The notes beneath the pieces were generated by a model, which was not told the DNA's origin, did no database searches, and worked only from the letters and a program-made list of their open reading frames with translations. DNA of 64,000 bases from Phascolarctos cinereus (lineage: Eukaryota; Chordata; Mammalia; Diprotodontia; Phascolarctidae), in NCBI RefSeq assembly GCF_002099425.1, contig NW_018343955.1, positions 15,879,001 through 15,943,000 of the forward strand, read 5' to 3'. Shown here piece after piece: positions 1 to 10,084 of the stretch; positions within the stretch are counted from its first letter, which is position 1, and every line of letters starts with the position of its first letter. Position numbers and translations under genes: made by a program.

Positions 1-194
1 ATACACTTGGAAAAGTGACATTTTGCAGGGATTACCCTTGTTCTGCTTGGCTCCAGAGGGTAGAGGTAAGAGTAATAGGCTGAACCTACAATGAAGGAAA
101 TCCGAGCTTGATGTAAAGAAAAACTTCCCAGCAACTGGATCTGTCCACAGGTGGGAAGAAGGCATCAATTTTGTATTACTGTATATTATATTTA

Positions 195-325
195 TGTTTG
201 AGTGTCTTATCCCTACCACTAAAGTGTAAGTTTCAGGAGGACAGGGGATTATGTTTTATTCAAACTTTGTATCCCCCTCAGCTTCTGAAAGTGTTCTTCA
301 TGTAGTAGATACTTAGTACACATCG
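195..325 (+). mobile_element. L2 3'-end fragment
   Basis: The stretch follows the classic L2 tail order: AAAGTGTAAGTTTCAGGAGG, then GGGGATTATGTTTTATTC, TTTGTATCCCC and TAGTAGATACTTAGTA. It is old and about 130 bp long. The rest of 1-800 shows nothing I recognise. Confidence 0.55.
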
Positions 326-799
326 TTCGAATTGGGGGAAAAAAAAGGAAAAACAAACAATAGTATTTTAACCTCAATTTGTTAACTGTCATTTTCATTT
401 GGACATCTCCCCACTCCTAATACTTTGAATCCGGTAAATGTTAACCTATCTTAAAAATTATCCCTTTATGATGTTCTAATCTCTCAATAATATTTCCAAA
501 GGAGTTCCTGCAGGAGAGGTGTCAAACACACAGCCCAAGGCTCAGAAGGCCTTCAGTTCTTGTTCTCTGGGAGTTAAGAACCTTAGAGACCACAGAGTCT
601 TTTGACTCCATGTTTAGTGTTCACAGTTCACATCTTGGAAGCTTAATTTGACTCAGCCCTGGAAACATAACCCAGCCTGGATATAGAAAGGACTGAGAGA
701 TTGATGGTACTTTCTCGGTTCTGTGGGTGGCAGCACATGGGTATTTTGAGTTGGTGAAGAAAAAAATGATCTGGTTAATTCCAATAATGCAGAGATTCT

Positions 800-955
800 G
801 ACACCTATTAGCTGTGTGGTATCGTAACTCACTTGCTTTTCTGAGTTTCAGTTTCTTCATCTGTAAAATGGCTGTGCTGATACTGGCACTACCTATCTCA
901 CGGGGTTACGGTGAGGAAAGTGTTTTGTAAATCCTAAGTAACTTCATTATGTGAA
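800..955 (+). mobile_element. MIR-type SINE
   Basis: Contains TAGCTGTGTGG, a CTTCATCTGTAAAATGG core, and a tail resembling TTTGTAAATCCTAAGTAA. It is degenerate and lacks a clear tRNA head. Confidence 0.7.
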
Positions 956-964
956 ATCTTGTTA

Positions 965-1155
965 TTGTTTCACAAGTCAGAGTATCTCAGAGTGAGGAGA
1001 GACCTCAAGGGTCATCTATTTTAGTCCAGACCTACACTTGAGCTAACTGAGGAAGATAGAGGTTAAGTGACTTGCCCAGGCTCACACAGCTAGTAAGGAG
1101 CCCTGACTACTGGCCACCTGGCCTTAATTTCCAGATTTTTACAGCACGGGTCCCT
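965..1155 (-). mobile_element. SINE, antisense
   Basis: Shows GAGGTTAAGTGACTTGCCCA followed by TCACACAGCTAGTAAG, which is the reverse complement of the SINE core. The left half (GACCTCAAGGGTCATCT) is typical of the same copies. Confidence 0.7.
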
Positions 1156-1174
1156 GGGACTCCTCAAGGTGGCC

Positions 1175-1282
1175 TGTTTACCTTTTGGTGAGTTCTAATT
1201 AATTGGAGGGTTCTCCTTACATCAAGCCTAAATCTACCTCTCTGTAATGTCTATCCTTTGTTCTTAATTCTGCCCAGCGGAG
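1175..1282 (-). mobile_element. CR1/L3 fragment
   Basis: TTACATCAAGCCTAAATCTA followed by CCTCTCTGTAATG and TTCTGCCC matches the 3' region of mammalian CR1/L3 read antisense. Confidence 0.6.
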
Positions 1283-1299
1283 AATGGGTAAAGGGAAAG

Positions 1300-1410
1300 G
1301 TTGGGAACAAGCATTTATTAGGCACCCACTATGTGCCAGGAACATAGCACTTTCGCTTCTTAACAACAGCTGTGTGAGGGAGATATTGTTAATACCAGCC
1401 CCCATCTTGT
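1300..1410 (-). mobile_element. SINE/L2-tail fragment, antisense
   Basis: AAGCATTTATTAGGCACCCA and CTATGTGCCAGG, then a run resembling CAGCTGTGTGAGGGAG. This is an L2-type tail joined to an antisense SINE body. Confidence 0.55.
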
Positions 1411-1779
1411 AATTATTTTACCCCATATTGTTGCTACTATGTACTCATCACACACCATTTTTTCAGTCATCACATGACTGTGTAATCATCACATGATATA
1501 ATTCTGTTCATCATGACACTTAAAAGGTAACCTGAGCAGCAATGTATTCACCAGTGGCATATGTATACACATTTATCTCTGAACACACATCGTCAGTATT
1601 AAATTTTAATGTATATTCACAAGTATTCCATGCATCCTAATCTTGCACCAAATACAGTTTAGGTAATGAATGATTTTTAAATAATGCTGGCACAATTTTT
1701 TAAAAAAATGGTTGCAACCCCACTTTTTTGCAAAAAAATTTGGCATAAAATCTGCAGTGATTATGCGGTAAAATATAGT
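1411..1779. other. no feature recognised
   Basis: AT-rich intron sequence with two near-copies of ATCACATGA around 1473-1497. No repeat family or gene recognised. Confidence 0.5.
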
Positions 1780-1915
1780 AAACTACTAAGGCAATCAGAG
1801 GTTAAGTAACTTGCCCAGGGTCACATGGCTAATAAATGCCTGAGGTTGCATTTGAACTCAGGTTTTCTCGACTGTGGCCCAGAGCTCTATGCACTGTGCT
1901 ACTAACTACCTCTAG
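1780..1915 (-). mobile_element. SINE, antisense
   Basis: GTTAAGTAACTTGCCCAGGG, TCACATGGCTAATAA, and a terminal CACTGTGCTACTAACTACCT that mirrors the tRNA-derived head. Confidence 0.75.
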
Positions 1916-1954
1916 GTACTAGAACAAATCCAATCCTCTTCCTCTATGTGACAT

Positions 1955-2480
1955 CTATTGTTTGTCCTTCATTTTCAAAGAGGACCACTGACATCAAAGG
2001 GTGATTTCTTGACTTGCTGATAAATTGGATTTAAGTGAGGCAGGATTGCACAAAGTCACCAGCCTCACTCTCTCTTCCAGAGTCATCAAAATCCAGGGGC
2101 AGAGCAAAAGTCAAGGTGACTGGCAATGGCCTGGGATTCAGTGGATGACCCTGGTGTCTTACACATCTTACTGAGCTCTAAGCACTCCACACCACCTGCT
2201 TCAGCTGCCTTCATGGCTGTGGGAACAAATCGTTCTCATCTGCCCACTTTGCTAGCGGAAGTCTTCATATACTTGGAGTACACCTCCCCACTACCTCACC
2301 GATGGGTTTGTGGTCTGTTGGTTACCCTTCTATTGGTTTGGCCTGGTTTTACCAAGGCGTGGCTGCTGCGTGTGTTACTGCTTCTTGGAGCCGCAGGTGA
2401 GGGTTGGGTGACAAGTGTCCACCAAAGGTAGACGAGCAGCTCTACAAAGGGCTCAGCAAACCCTCACACCAGAGGTCCTA
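1955..2480 (+). repeat. ~0.5-kb interspersed repeat, type A
   Basis: The head, from TTGTTTGTCCTTCATTTTC to about CTGGCAATGGCCTGGGAT (1955-2135), matches two other copies in the window (17515-18045 sense, 5506-6025 antisense). After the head this copy carries a different tail, rich in GC and ending near CAAACCCTCACACC. I do not know the family with confidence. The 101-residue ORF inside it is not a host gene. Confidence 0.6.
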
Positions 2481-2489
2481 GTCTTTTAT

Positions 2490-2942
2490 CAACACCTCAT
2501 ACCTCTCATGTGACCATTATTGAACTACTTCACAACAAACATCATCCTCTGCTAAGTCTTCTCCAGGCTCAATGCCTAGAATTTTTACAGCCAGTTCTTG
2601 AGAAGAGTCTTGATGTCCCTCCTCCTCCAGTTTGTCAATGTTCTTCTTAAAAATGATGTTTGAAACAGAATATAATACTACATATTTACCTGACCATTGG
2701 AAGAGTACTGAAGGACTCTCACCTCCTATACTTCCAATGCTATGATTCTCTTAATACAGTTTAAGTTTGCATTAGGTTTTTGGGGCTGTCATTTTTGCAC
2801 GGTTGGCAGACAATCCAATAAAATACTCACATCTTCTCATAAATTTTTGTCAAGACATGACTTCTCACATTTTACCTGTGAAATTGTATCCATTTGTCTC
2901 TATTGAATTTCATCATATTATATCTAACCTGTCATTCTAGCC
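2490..2942 (-). mobile_element. CR1/L3 relic, first part
   Basis: Reads as antisense CR1/L3: TTGTCAATGTTCTTCTTAA, TTACCTGACCATTGG, GTTTGCATTAGGTTTTTGG and TTGAATTTCATCATATTATA, all in the order expected of the family. The hAT element starting at 2943 interrupts it, and it resumes at 3616. Confidence 0.7.
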
Positions 2943-3029
2943 CAGGGGTAGGCAAACTGTGGATTTGGCACCAAATCTGGCCTTCTGTCAGTTATTGTAT
3001 GGCTCTTGAGCTAAGAATAGCTTTTATTA

Positions 3030-3545
3030 TTTTTTCACATTTACTTTATTTTTAATTTATGGAATAAAACAAGCATTTTCATGACATAGTATAGTAAAAA
3101 AGATGATTGTACATGAAACTGCAAATCTATTATGTACACCTTGTTATTCCTTTTAAATATATAACAAAGTTATTATGTAAATTTCTTTTTTTTTCTTCCT
3201 TCCCCCACCCTAGAGATGGCTACCATTAGACACAAATAGGTATACACACATGTGTAAAATTATTTATACATAATTCTATTTATCAGTTCTTTCTCTGGAT
3301 GCAGATAGTACCTTTCTTCATATGTGCTTTATAGTTAATTCGGCTACTTATAATAGTCAAAATGACTCATTTATTTAAAGTCATTCTTAAAATAATATTG
3401 CTGTTACTGTATAGAATGTTCTCTTGGTTTTACTCATTTTACTGTTCATTATTTTGTGCAAGTCTTTCCATGTTTTTCTATGATCATAGAGCTCTTACAT
3501 TTTAAAATACAGTTTTATTGTATTTTAAAATGTAAAACCCATTTT
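3030..3545 (-). mobile_element. L1 3'-end fragment inside the hAT element
   Basis: Resembles the reverse complement of a marsupial L1 3' end: TTATGGAATAAAACAAGC, GATGATTGTACATGAAACTG, TCTTTCTCTGGATGCAGATA and CAAGTCTTTCCATGTTTTTC in order. A related sense tail is at 61990-62100. The boundaries are approximate. Confidence 0.6.
3497..3533. repeat. perfect 15-bp inverted repeat
   Basis: The arm ACATTTTAAAATACA (3497-3511) and its exact complement (3519-3533) flank a 7-bp loop. It is AT-rich and could form a small hairpin or cruciform. Confidence 0.8.
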
Positions 3546-3615
3546 TAGCTCTCCTACTATACAAAAATAGGTGTCAGCAGGATTTAGCCTTTGAGTAGTA
3601 GTTTGTTGTCCCCTG

Positions 3616-3990
3616 CTGAGATTTTTTTTGGGGGTGGGGGGATTCTGTCATCCAGTGTGTTAGCGGCAATGTTTGCCATCTGTAAATTTGACAAATTGAT
3701 CATCTATGCCATTTTCTAAGTCATTTATCCTGAGTATAAGACTAAGGATGGATCCCTGGAGAATGTCACTAGAAACTTTCCTCTAAGTTGACATTGAAAA
3801 TGTCCAAGATGATATTAATGACTATCTTTGGAATGTGGTCAAAATAATAGATCTAAATTCACTTCTCTGTACTATTTTCTAGCCCACATATCTCTACTGT
3901 CTATAAGCCCAGTATGAGGGACTACATCAGGTTCACTTGCTCCTTCAATCTGCCTCTAGTTCCCTTACCATCTTGGTTAATTCCCTTTGG
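3616..3990 (-). mobile_element. CR1/L3 relic, second part
   Basis: Continues the copy broken at 2942: GATTCTGTCATCCAGTGTGT, CATCTGTAAATTTGACAAAT, CCCTGGAGAATGTCACT and AAGTTGACATTGAAAATG are recognisable antisense CR1/L3 landmarks. Confidence 0.75.
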
Positions 3991-4084
3991 ATGAATTCTA
4001 GTTTTATGGTGTCACAAAACTCAGAACAATACCCCTGAGATAGTCAGAACAGAGCAGAGAACAGACTCAAAATGCCAAGGCTAC

Positions 4085-5505
4085 TAATTTGTTGTACTCA
4101 CTGCCTCCATTTTCTCACCACTTTTAACCCCCTTCAACCTGGCTTCCATACTCACCACTCTATTGAAGCTGCTCTCATTAAGGTCATTAATGACATTCTA
4201 AGGACCAAACCCCAATAGTCTTTTCTCCTTTCCTCATCCTTCTTCTCTCTGAGGTATACAGTACTAGAAAGTACCTCCTCCTTCTTGAATCCTTCTCCCT
4301 GCCTTTGTTTCTACAGTATGACATGTCATCCCTGTGGTTCTACCTCTATCTCTGCCTATCACTTCTACTCTTTTTTTTTTTACTGGATCTTCTTTCTCCT
4401 TTTCCTCTTAAATGTTACAATATTGTAAACTAGGCCATCCTCTCTATATGTACTCTTTCCCTTAAGAACATAATTTATCCCCACAGCTTTAATTATCTTT
4501 TTTATCCAAATCTGTTTTTCTATACCCCAACAACTCTGAAGACCTCTAACTCTTCTAGTTCCATATTTCCATATACCTGCTGAATATTTCTGCTTAGGCA
4601 TTCTATCAGAACCTCCAATTCAACATATCTAAAGCTGAATTTATCTTCTGTTTTACTAAACCTGCCCTTCCTCTTAAACTCTCTATTTATGTTAATGGCT
4701 ACATCATCCTAGGCTTAAAATTTGGGAATCATCTTTGACTCTTCTTACTCCCTCACCCCATTTATCCAAACTGCTGTGAAGTCCTGCCATTTTTATCTGT
4801 AATTCCTCTCTCCCTCCTTCCCTCATTCCTTCCCTCTCTCTCTCCCTCGCTTTCTTTTTCTCTTGTGCTGGAGCTTCCTCTCTGCTGCTAATGCAACTAC
4901 CCTAGTTCAGGCTTTCATTTCTTCTTGCTTAGAAATTCCACCTAATAAACCTCTGTGCATGTCTATCTTCAAGCTATCTTTTATAATGCTACCCAAACAA
5001 TCTTCCAGAAACTAGTATGATGATACTGCTTCTCTATTCATAAACTTTCAGTGGTTTCCTAATGCATATGGAATGAAGTATAAACTTCTGTCTCTTGTAT
5101 TCAAGGCCTTCCACAATCTGGTTCCAAATTATTTATCCAACCTTTTATAGCATATTTTTATGTATTTCCAGACAAATTGGACAATTTTCTTTCATTCTAA
5201 TCCTCCCTTTTCCTATCTCTGTGTTTTTGTTCATTCTTTTTCACCAGGACTGGAATGGACCCTTCTCACTCTTCCTCTTACCATCTAACCTCTCTCTCCT
5301 CTCTCCATCTGATCAAGCCCCTAATCTTCCTTTAAAGATCAGTTCAGATATTACTTCTTTCATAAAGACTTCTCTTGATTCCTCCAGGTGAGGGGAATCT
5401 CTCTCTTTTCAAATTTCTTCTTGCACTTTGGCAGAACTTATTCTTTGTACTCTCCTCACTCTCCTTTTTATTATAGTTATTTGTGAACTGTTCTCTCCAC
5501 ACCTA
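4085..5505 (+). mobile_element. L2-clade LINE relic
   Basis: Sense-strand relic of the L2 ORF2 3' half. Landmarks are ATCATCTTTGACTCTTCTTA, AACTACCCTAGTTCAGGCTT, TTTCAGTGGTTTCC, TTCAAGGCCTTCCACAATCT and GACTTCTCTTGATTCC. The short ORFs here are shadows of this decayed element. It is split near 5505 by the next repeat and ends at 6026-6105. Confidence 0.75.
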
Positions 5506-6025
5506 ATTAGGATATTGGGATTCAAATGAAGCTACTTTACCATACTTTAACCCAAAATCACTCTGGCTCTCAGTGATTGGCCAATAGTAGGTCCCAGACC
5601 AAGCCTCATTTAATCATTGTTTGGGTTTTGGTGGCTCAGAGTGTAAATAACAATTGTGTCCATTCTGGCCCGAAACCCTCAGGGTCTTCTCTTCCCAGTT
5701 TGATTTTTTTTTTTGAGTAAACAAACTAGGCCATCATTTGCCTCATTTCTTACCTAGCCTTAAATCACTGAATGGGTGTTGCCTAAAACAAATTGAGACC
5801 TGGGAAAGACCTTAGCTTAAAAAGACCAAGGTCTTTCATTGCATCTGGGTTCATCACCAGTTGTCCTGACCTATGTCTTGCCACTGGACTCAGATGACTC
5901 TGGAGGAGAGAGTGAGGCTGTTGACTTTGCACAGCCCTGCCTCACTTCAATTCATTTGCAAGTCAAGACATCACCCTTCTGATGTCATTAGTCCTCTTGA
6001 GAATGAAGGACAAACAACTGTGTAA
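5506..6025 (-). repeat. ~0.5-kb interspersed repeat, type B/C (antisense copy)
   Basis: On the minus strand it starts GTTTGTCCTTCATTCTCAAG, shares its head with the type A copy at 1955, and has a full-length counterpart at 17515-18045. The tail carries a CCAAT-box-like ATTGGCCAATCACTGAGAG. Family not assigned; it could be SINE-like or LTR-derived. Confidence 0.6.
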
Positions 6026-6105
6026 AAGCTCCTTAAAGCCATATTTGTGTTGTACTTATTTTTTAATCTTAATAGGTGTTTAACAAACATCTATTGAATT
6101 GGTTC
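6026..6105 (+). mobile_element. L2 3' end, resumed after insertion
   Basis: AAAGCTCCTTAAAGCC, then TAATAGGTGTTTAACAAACA and TCTATTGAATTGG form an L2 tail. This suggests the 5506-6025 repeat landed inside the L2 copy that starts at 4085. The remaining bases to exon 3 (6106-6420) show nothing recognised. Confidence 0.55.
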
Positions 6106-6420
6106 CCTGCTGCAAAGACCCATTGTTTTCTACTGAGTACATTTTCCTTTATTTCCCCTCTGTTTCCATTCTTTTGTTTCCTTCCTCTCAGTGTAATAAT
6201 CTTGCTCTATCACAGGCATATCATGAAAGAAAGCTGTTGTTCAGATATTTTGCATATCTATCTCATCTGAAAATGATTTTTTTTGGACCAAATATCATAC
6301 CAATGACACAAATGAAAAAGTTTTCCATGAAGTCAACCATTCTTAATGGATGGTACTAACCACTAGAAAGCTATACTACAATCTTTAGGTTTACCCAAAG
6401 TGCAAGGCGGGTGTATTTGC

Positions 6421-6427
6421 TACTTAC
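6421..6427 (-). other. FYB1: splice donor of FYB1 exon 3
   Basis: Reads GTAAGTA on the minus strand, directly after the codons for Glu-Ala-(AA). It is a strong donor and leaves the exon in phase 2. Confidence 0.9.
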
Positions 6428-6587
6428 TTTGCCTCAGGGGGCATTTTGATATTTCTGGGAGGTAGACTTGGAACTGGTGGTTGCATTGGGTAAGGGGCTG
6501 GAGGAGTTGGTTGAGAGGCAGGATGTGCTGGTGGAGGAGGTGGAGGTGGTGTGGTCACAGAATAAGGCATTGTTCCTTTGTTGGAAA
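6428..6587 (-). CDS. FYB1: FYB1 exon 3 (proline-rich segment)
   Basis: A 160-bp internal exon of FYB1, the FYN-binding adaptor (ADAP) that links T-cell receptor signalling to SLP-76, SKAP1 and integrin activation in the cytoplasm. It completes a codon left in phase 1 by exon 2 and then reads NKGTMPYSVTT, seven consecutive prolines, AHPASQPTPPAPYP, MQPPVPSLPPRNIK and MPPEAK, ending in phase 2. The blocks HPASQP and QPPVPSLPPRNIK match human FYB1 closely. In human the proline-rich part of the protein is the ligand of the SKAP1 SH3 domain. Both splice sites fit consensus, and the joined frame with exon 2 is open. The proline run is longer than my recollection of human (seven against five). It is too short for an ORF scan with a 60-residue cutoff. 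Confidence 0.95.
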
Positions 6588-6625
6588 CTGAAATGCAAAC
6601 AAATAGAGAGAATTAAGATCTGTTA
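6588..6625 (-). other. FYB1: splice acceptor of FYB1 exon 3
   Basis: On the minus strand a pyrimidine-rich run (TTCTCTCTATTTGTTTGCAT) leads to TTTCAG. A branch-point-like CTTAAT lies about 25-30 bases upstream of the AG. Confidence 0.85.
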
Positions 6626-6639
6626 TAAGAGCATAATGT

Positions 6640-6845
6640 CATAGATTTAGATCTGAAAGGAATTTATAGATAATTTACAGATAATCTTATCTAGTCTAAT
6701 TTCATTAACACCTATGAAGACATAGTTCTAGAAAGGTGAAGTCACTTACCAAAGTTTACACAGGTGGCAAATATCAGAACTGGAATCTGAACCAAGAACT
6801 TGACTCCAAATCCACTCCTTTTCCTGTATTATACTGACTCATTAT
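6640..6845 (-). mobile_element. SINE, antisense
   Basis: TCATAGATTTAGATCTGAAA and a degraded GGTGAAGTCACTTACC core, ending near TCCACTCCTTTTCCTGTATT. It lies 50 bp upstream of the exon 3 acceptor on the transcribed strand. Confidence 0.6.
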
Positions 6846-6879
6846 ACTGGTTACCTTTTTATATATGAAATAAGGATTT

Positions 6880-8690
6880 TTAACATGGACCTACAAAGAA
6901 ATGCTATTTCAGGTCATACCACTTTTGATTTTGCCTCAAGTACTCCTGCTTTCCAGTTTATCAAACCCCTCAGTTCTCATGATCTGAAGCTTTACTCAAC
7001 TTCAGACACACACAGGGATGGCTTTACTCTTATCTTCTCACAATATAGTTTCCCTTCCACAATCCATAAATTAAATTCCTCTATTAGACCACAACCTTCT
7101 GTCCCTTCATCTCTCTCTCTGTATTTTACCCATCCTAAATTTATTCTTCATCCTTACAGCAATCTTTTCTCAATCTGCCCTTCTCTGTTTTCCTAGGTGC
7201 TAGCCTCACTTTCCTTTCTTGAAAATCGATCCTTCATCTGGATTCCTTTCCTTTTTGTCTTATTGCTACTTAAACCCTTCCAAACTCCAGCCCTTGGATT
7301 ACTCTCAGCATGGATCTTTTTTCAGTCCTGCCCAAGTGGTACAGAACACCTCTGGAAGAAGTCACACAAGTGGGTCTACTCAGTTTACTACAAATTTATG
7401 TTATCCAATCTTAGCTGCACTCTTGCTGCTACATGGCAAGCCTTTTACTCTTTCCTTATTAATTTCTTCTACTTCTCAGAGCAGCTATTCAAAACTTTCT
7501 CTTCTCTCCTCAAGTCACCTATACTATCAGCTAAAAAAGGAAGGCCATTCTTCAGAACCTGCTTCTCCTGATCAATTCCGTAATTCAAACTACCTTTGTA
7601 TCAACAACACCTCACTCAACATTTTCTCCTCCTTTGCTTAATCTCAGAAGATGAGGTAGCCTGGTTCTTCTCTTTCTCAATCTATACGCTCTCAGTGATC
7701 TCATCAACTCCCATGGGTTTAACTATCATCTCTATATAGATATCTCCTAAATCTACATCTCCAACTCTCATTTCTCTTCCAAGCTCCTGGCCTGCATCTT
7801 CAGTTTCTGCTTTTCCCCAAACCTACCCTTCCTCCCAAGTTCCCCATTTCTTCTGTCAAGGGCATCACCATTTCCCCAGCCACCTAGATTTGCAACTCTG
7901 AGTTATTCTCTACTCTTCACTCTCCCTCAGTTCATGTATCCAATGAGTTGTTATTCTTGGCAATTTTACCTTCTTAACATCTCTCACATCCTTCCCTTTC
8001 TTTCCACTCATATGATATCCATCTTTATTTTAGCTCTCATCATGTCTCTACTGGACTATGACAATGACCTTCTGATTGTTTTCCTTAAGTCCAGTCTTTC
8101 TTCACTCTAACTCAAAAACACCCTCTCAGCTACCAAAGTGATTTTTCTAAGGCAGATTTCAGACCATATCACTTTGACGATAACAGTTTCAAGGCTCAAG
8201 AAGTTTCAGGGACTCCTCAATGCTTTTTTGATAAAATACAAATTCTTTTGTTGGGCATTTGAAACAATTCAAAATCTGGCTCCCACTTATCTTTCTAGGC
8301 TGATTACAATTATTCTTGTTCACTCCAGCTTTCCATGTACACAATCTTTTATTTTCTGCCTCTATATCATCCCCTAGTCTGTCCTATTCCCCAATGCCCA
8401 GAATGCTGTGTCTCTTCACCTCAACCTCTTGGAATTTCTAGGTCCCTCAAGGCTCAGATTGATCAGATTCTCCCAGCTGTTAGTGCCCCACCCCAATCTC
8501 TTTGTATTTATTTTGTATAAAACCTGCATTTACTTATCTGCCATTTCTTCTCTTCCACCCCAGTGCTGCCCGATAGAATCTAGGCTCCTTTAGTACAGAG
8601 ACTATCCTGCTTTTGTATTTGTATCTCTAGGGCTAGCACCGTGTCTGAAATGCAGAAGGTGCATAGTAAAATGCTTTTTGATTAAATCAT
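6880..8690 (+). mobile_element. L2-clade LINE relic, long
   Basis: The part from about 7690 is clear L2: CTCAGTGATCTCATCAACTC (the reverse-transcriptase region before the catalytic YADD box, here decayed), TCTACTGGACTATGACAATG, CAGACCATATCACTTTGA, TTCAAAATCTGGCTCCCACT, and a tail TAGGCTCCTTTAGTACAGAG leading to GTGCATAGTAAAATGC. The stretch 6880-7690 is probably the same element, but I am less sure. The ORFs of 103-140 residues here are decayed LINE sequence. Confidence 0.65.
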
Positions 8691-10084
8691 TATTGTAAAG
8701 ATCCCTTTTGGGAGATTCAGCCTTCATTCGAACATTGCATTGGATTACAAATCAAAATTTTTCCTATCCAGCACATTACATGGTCTCATAAACTTAGGTA
8801 ATTTTTCCTCTTGTCTTATCTTTCCAGAGTAATTTTTTTTAAGCCTGTTATATTATGGAACTTCATCAACTTTGTGGTAATTTTAGTCATTCTCATTTGG
8901 ACCTTCAAGGTTGTTGTTTCTTTCTTGAGGTACATGGACCAGACCCACCTGTAGGAATAAAGGCAAGGACAGACTAAAGTTTTATTCACCTTTATGGTGA
9001 TGCTTTCTGTTTTGTTAAAAAACAAAAAAGCCCTTTTAGATAATTCTTGGCATTTTCTTGGCCTTTTTGGCCCTTCAATAGAAAACTACACTGAAGTCTT
9101 CCAAAGACTGTCCTCTTATAAGTAATTCTCTCCTCCTATCCCCCACCACTTGACCATATTGAAGAGCTCTCACTTTTCTTGCATTCACATAGGTTTATGA
9201 GATTTTCTTGCAGGTTATTCTCCATCAGTGTGGCATTTAACAATCTCAAAAACTTTGTCTTACAAGAGAATGTAAGGACTTGATTGTGTTCTTTCTCTTC
9301 CAAATCAGATATCAAAATGTCAAGTAAATGTGACCCCAGCATTAAAATCCTGGAGGATGGTGCTGCTAACACCTCACCATATTGAAAATACCCTTTTTAT
9401 TCTGCCTTTGTATCACCCCATTATTTATTTTCTCCAATTCCATGGTAGCAGAATCCTTTTAACTCAACTTTGGAAAATTGTCAAAGGATATTTGAAATTT
9501 TAATGTAATGCCAAACTAATTGGTTAGGTAAACTATTATTTAAATGCTACTTCCCTCATTAAGCTTGGCAGTATGTACACTAAAGCCTCTTTTAACAATT
9601 ATAATTAACAGTGAAACTCATTTACTCTGGCAAACTATTTGGTGATAGTCAAACATGTTCAAGATAATATGTGAATTTATGCAAAAATATCAGATGAAAA
9701 ATATCATTCTTTTTTCCCCGTGAAAACATCTAGTAGTTTTAGCTAAACGTAATAATAGTATTTGTTCAAAAACTAACTCTATATTATGGTGTTTGATATC
9801 GTGACACTTGGTAATTCTGCTATTCTCTAGAAAATAATGTTACTTTTAGGGACTGTAAAGAAGGGTTTAATAACAGTAACAATGGATATTCCTACGCCAT
9901 AAAGAACTTACATCACAACAATACTCTGAAGTAGTTTATGCAAAATTATTTTATTCACATTTTACAGATAAGGAAGCTTAAAAAATTTTTTAATTTGTAT
10001 TTTCCATTCTGATACGCTTTTAGAAAAAGGTATATCATTTGTGGCAAAATTGGCTAGTTATCCAAAATAAATAATGTAAGTTCA
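8691..10084. other. no feature recognised
   Basis: AT-rich intron DNA. The part near 9152-9375 has an antisense open frame of 78 residues with no family I recognise, and it may be an old LINE relic. AAGATAATATGTGAATTTAT and its surroundings look unique. Confidence 0.4.

Larger units (their letters stand above)
2943..3615. mobile_element. hAT-type DNA transposon, non-autonomous
   Basis: Begins CAGGGGTAGGCAAACTG and ends AGTTTGTTGTCCCCTG. These are imperfect terminal inverted repeats of the hAT/Charlie type, and they sit exactly at a break in a CR1 copy. No transposase is visible. The expected 8-bp target duplication is not recognisable. The middle is occupied by an antisense L1 tail. Confidence 0.6.
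1..6427 (-). other. FYB1: FYB1 intron 3, 5' part
   Basis: This is the sequence downstream of exon 3 in the direction of FYB1 transcription, opening with a GTAAGTA donor at 6427-6421. I looked on the minus strand for the next FYB1 exon, whose human counterpart encodes an acidic stretch with a YEDIE motif, and did not see it. The intron therefore continues past position 1. It is filled mainly with CR1/L3, L2, hAT and SINE relics, listed separately. Confidence 0.85.

Noticed and set aside
1-6420. Search for further FYB1 exons downstream of exon 3
   Set aside because: No minus-strand stretch encodes the expected acidic YEDIE-type segment or an SH3-like domain with splice sites, so the next exon lies outside the window.
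7197-7641. Overlapping ORFs of 124 and 140 residues
   Set aside because: They lie in the probable L2 relic. Serine/leucine-rich translation in two frames is typical of pyrimidine-rich L2 DNA.
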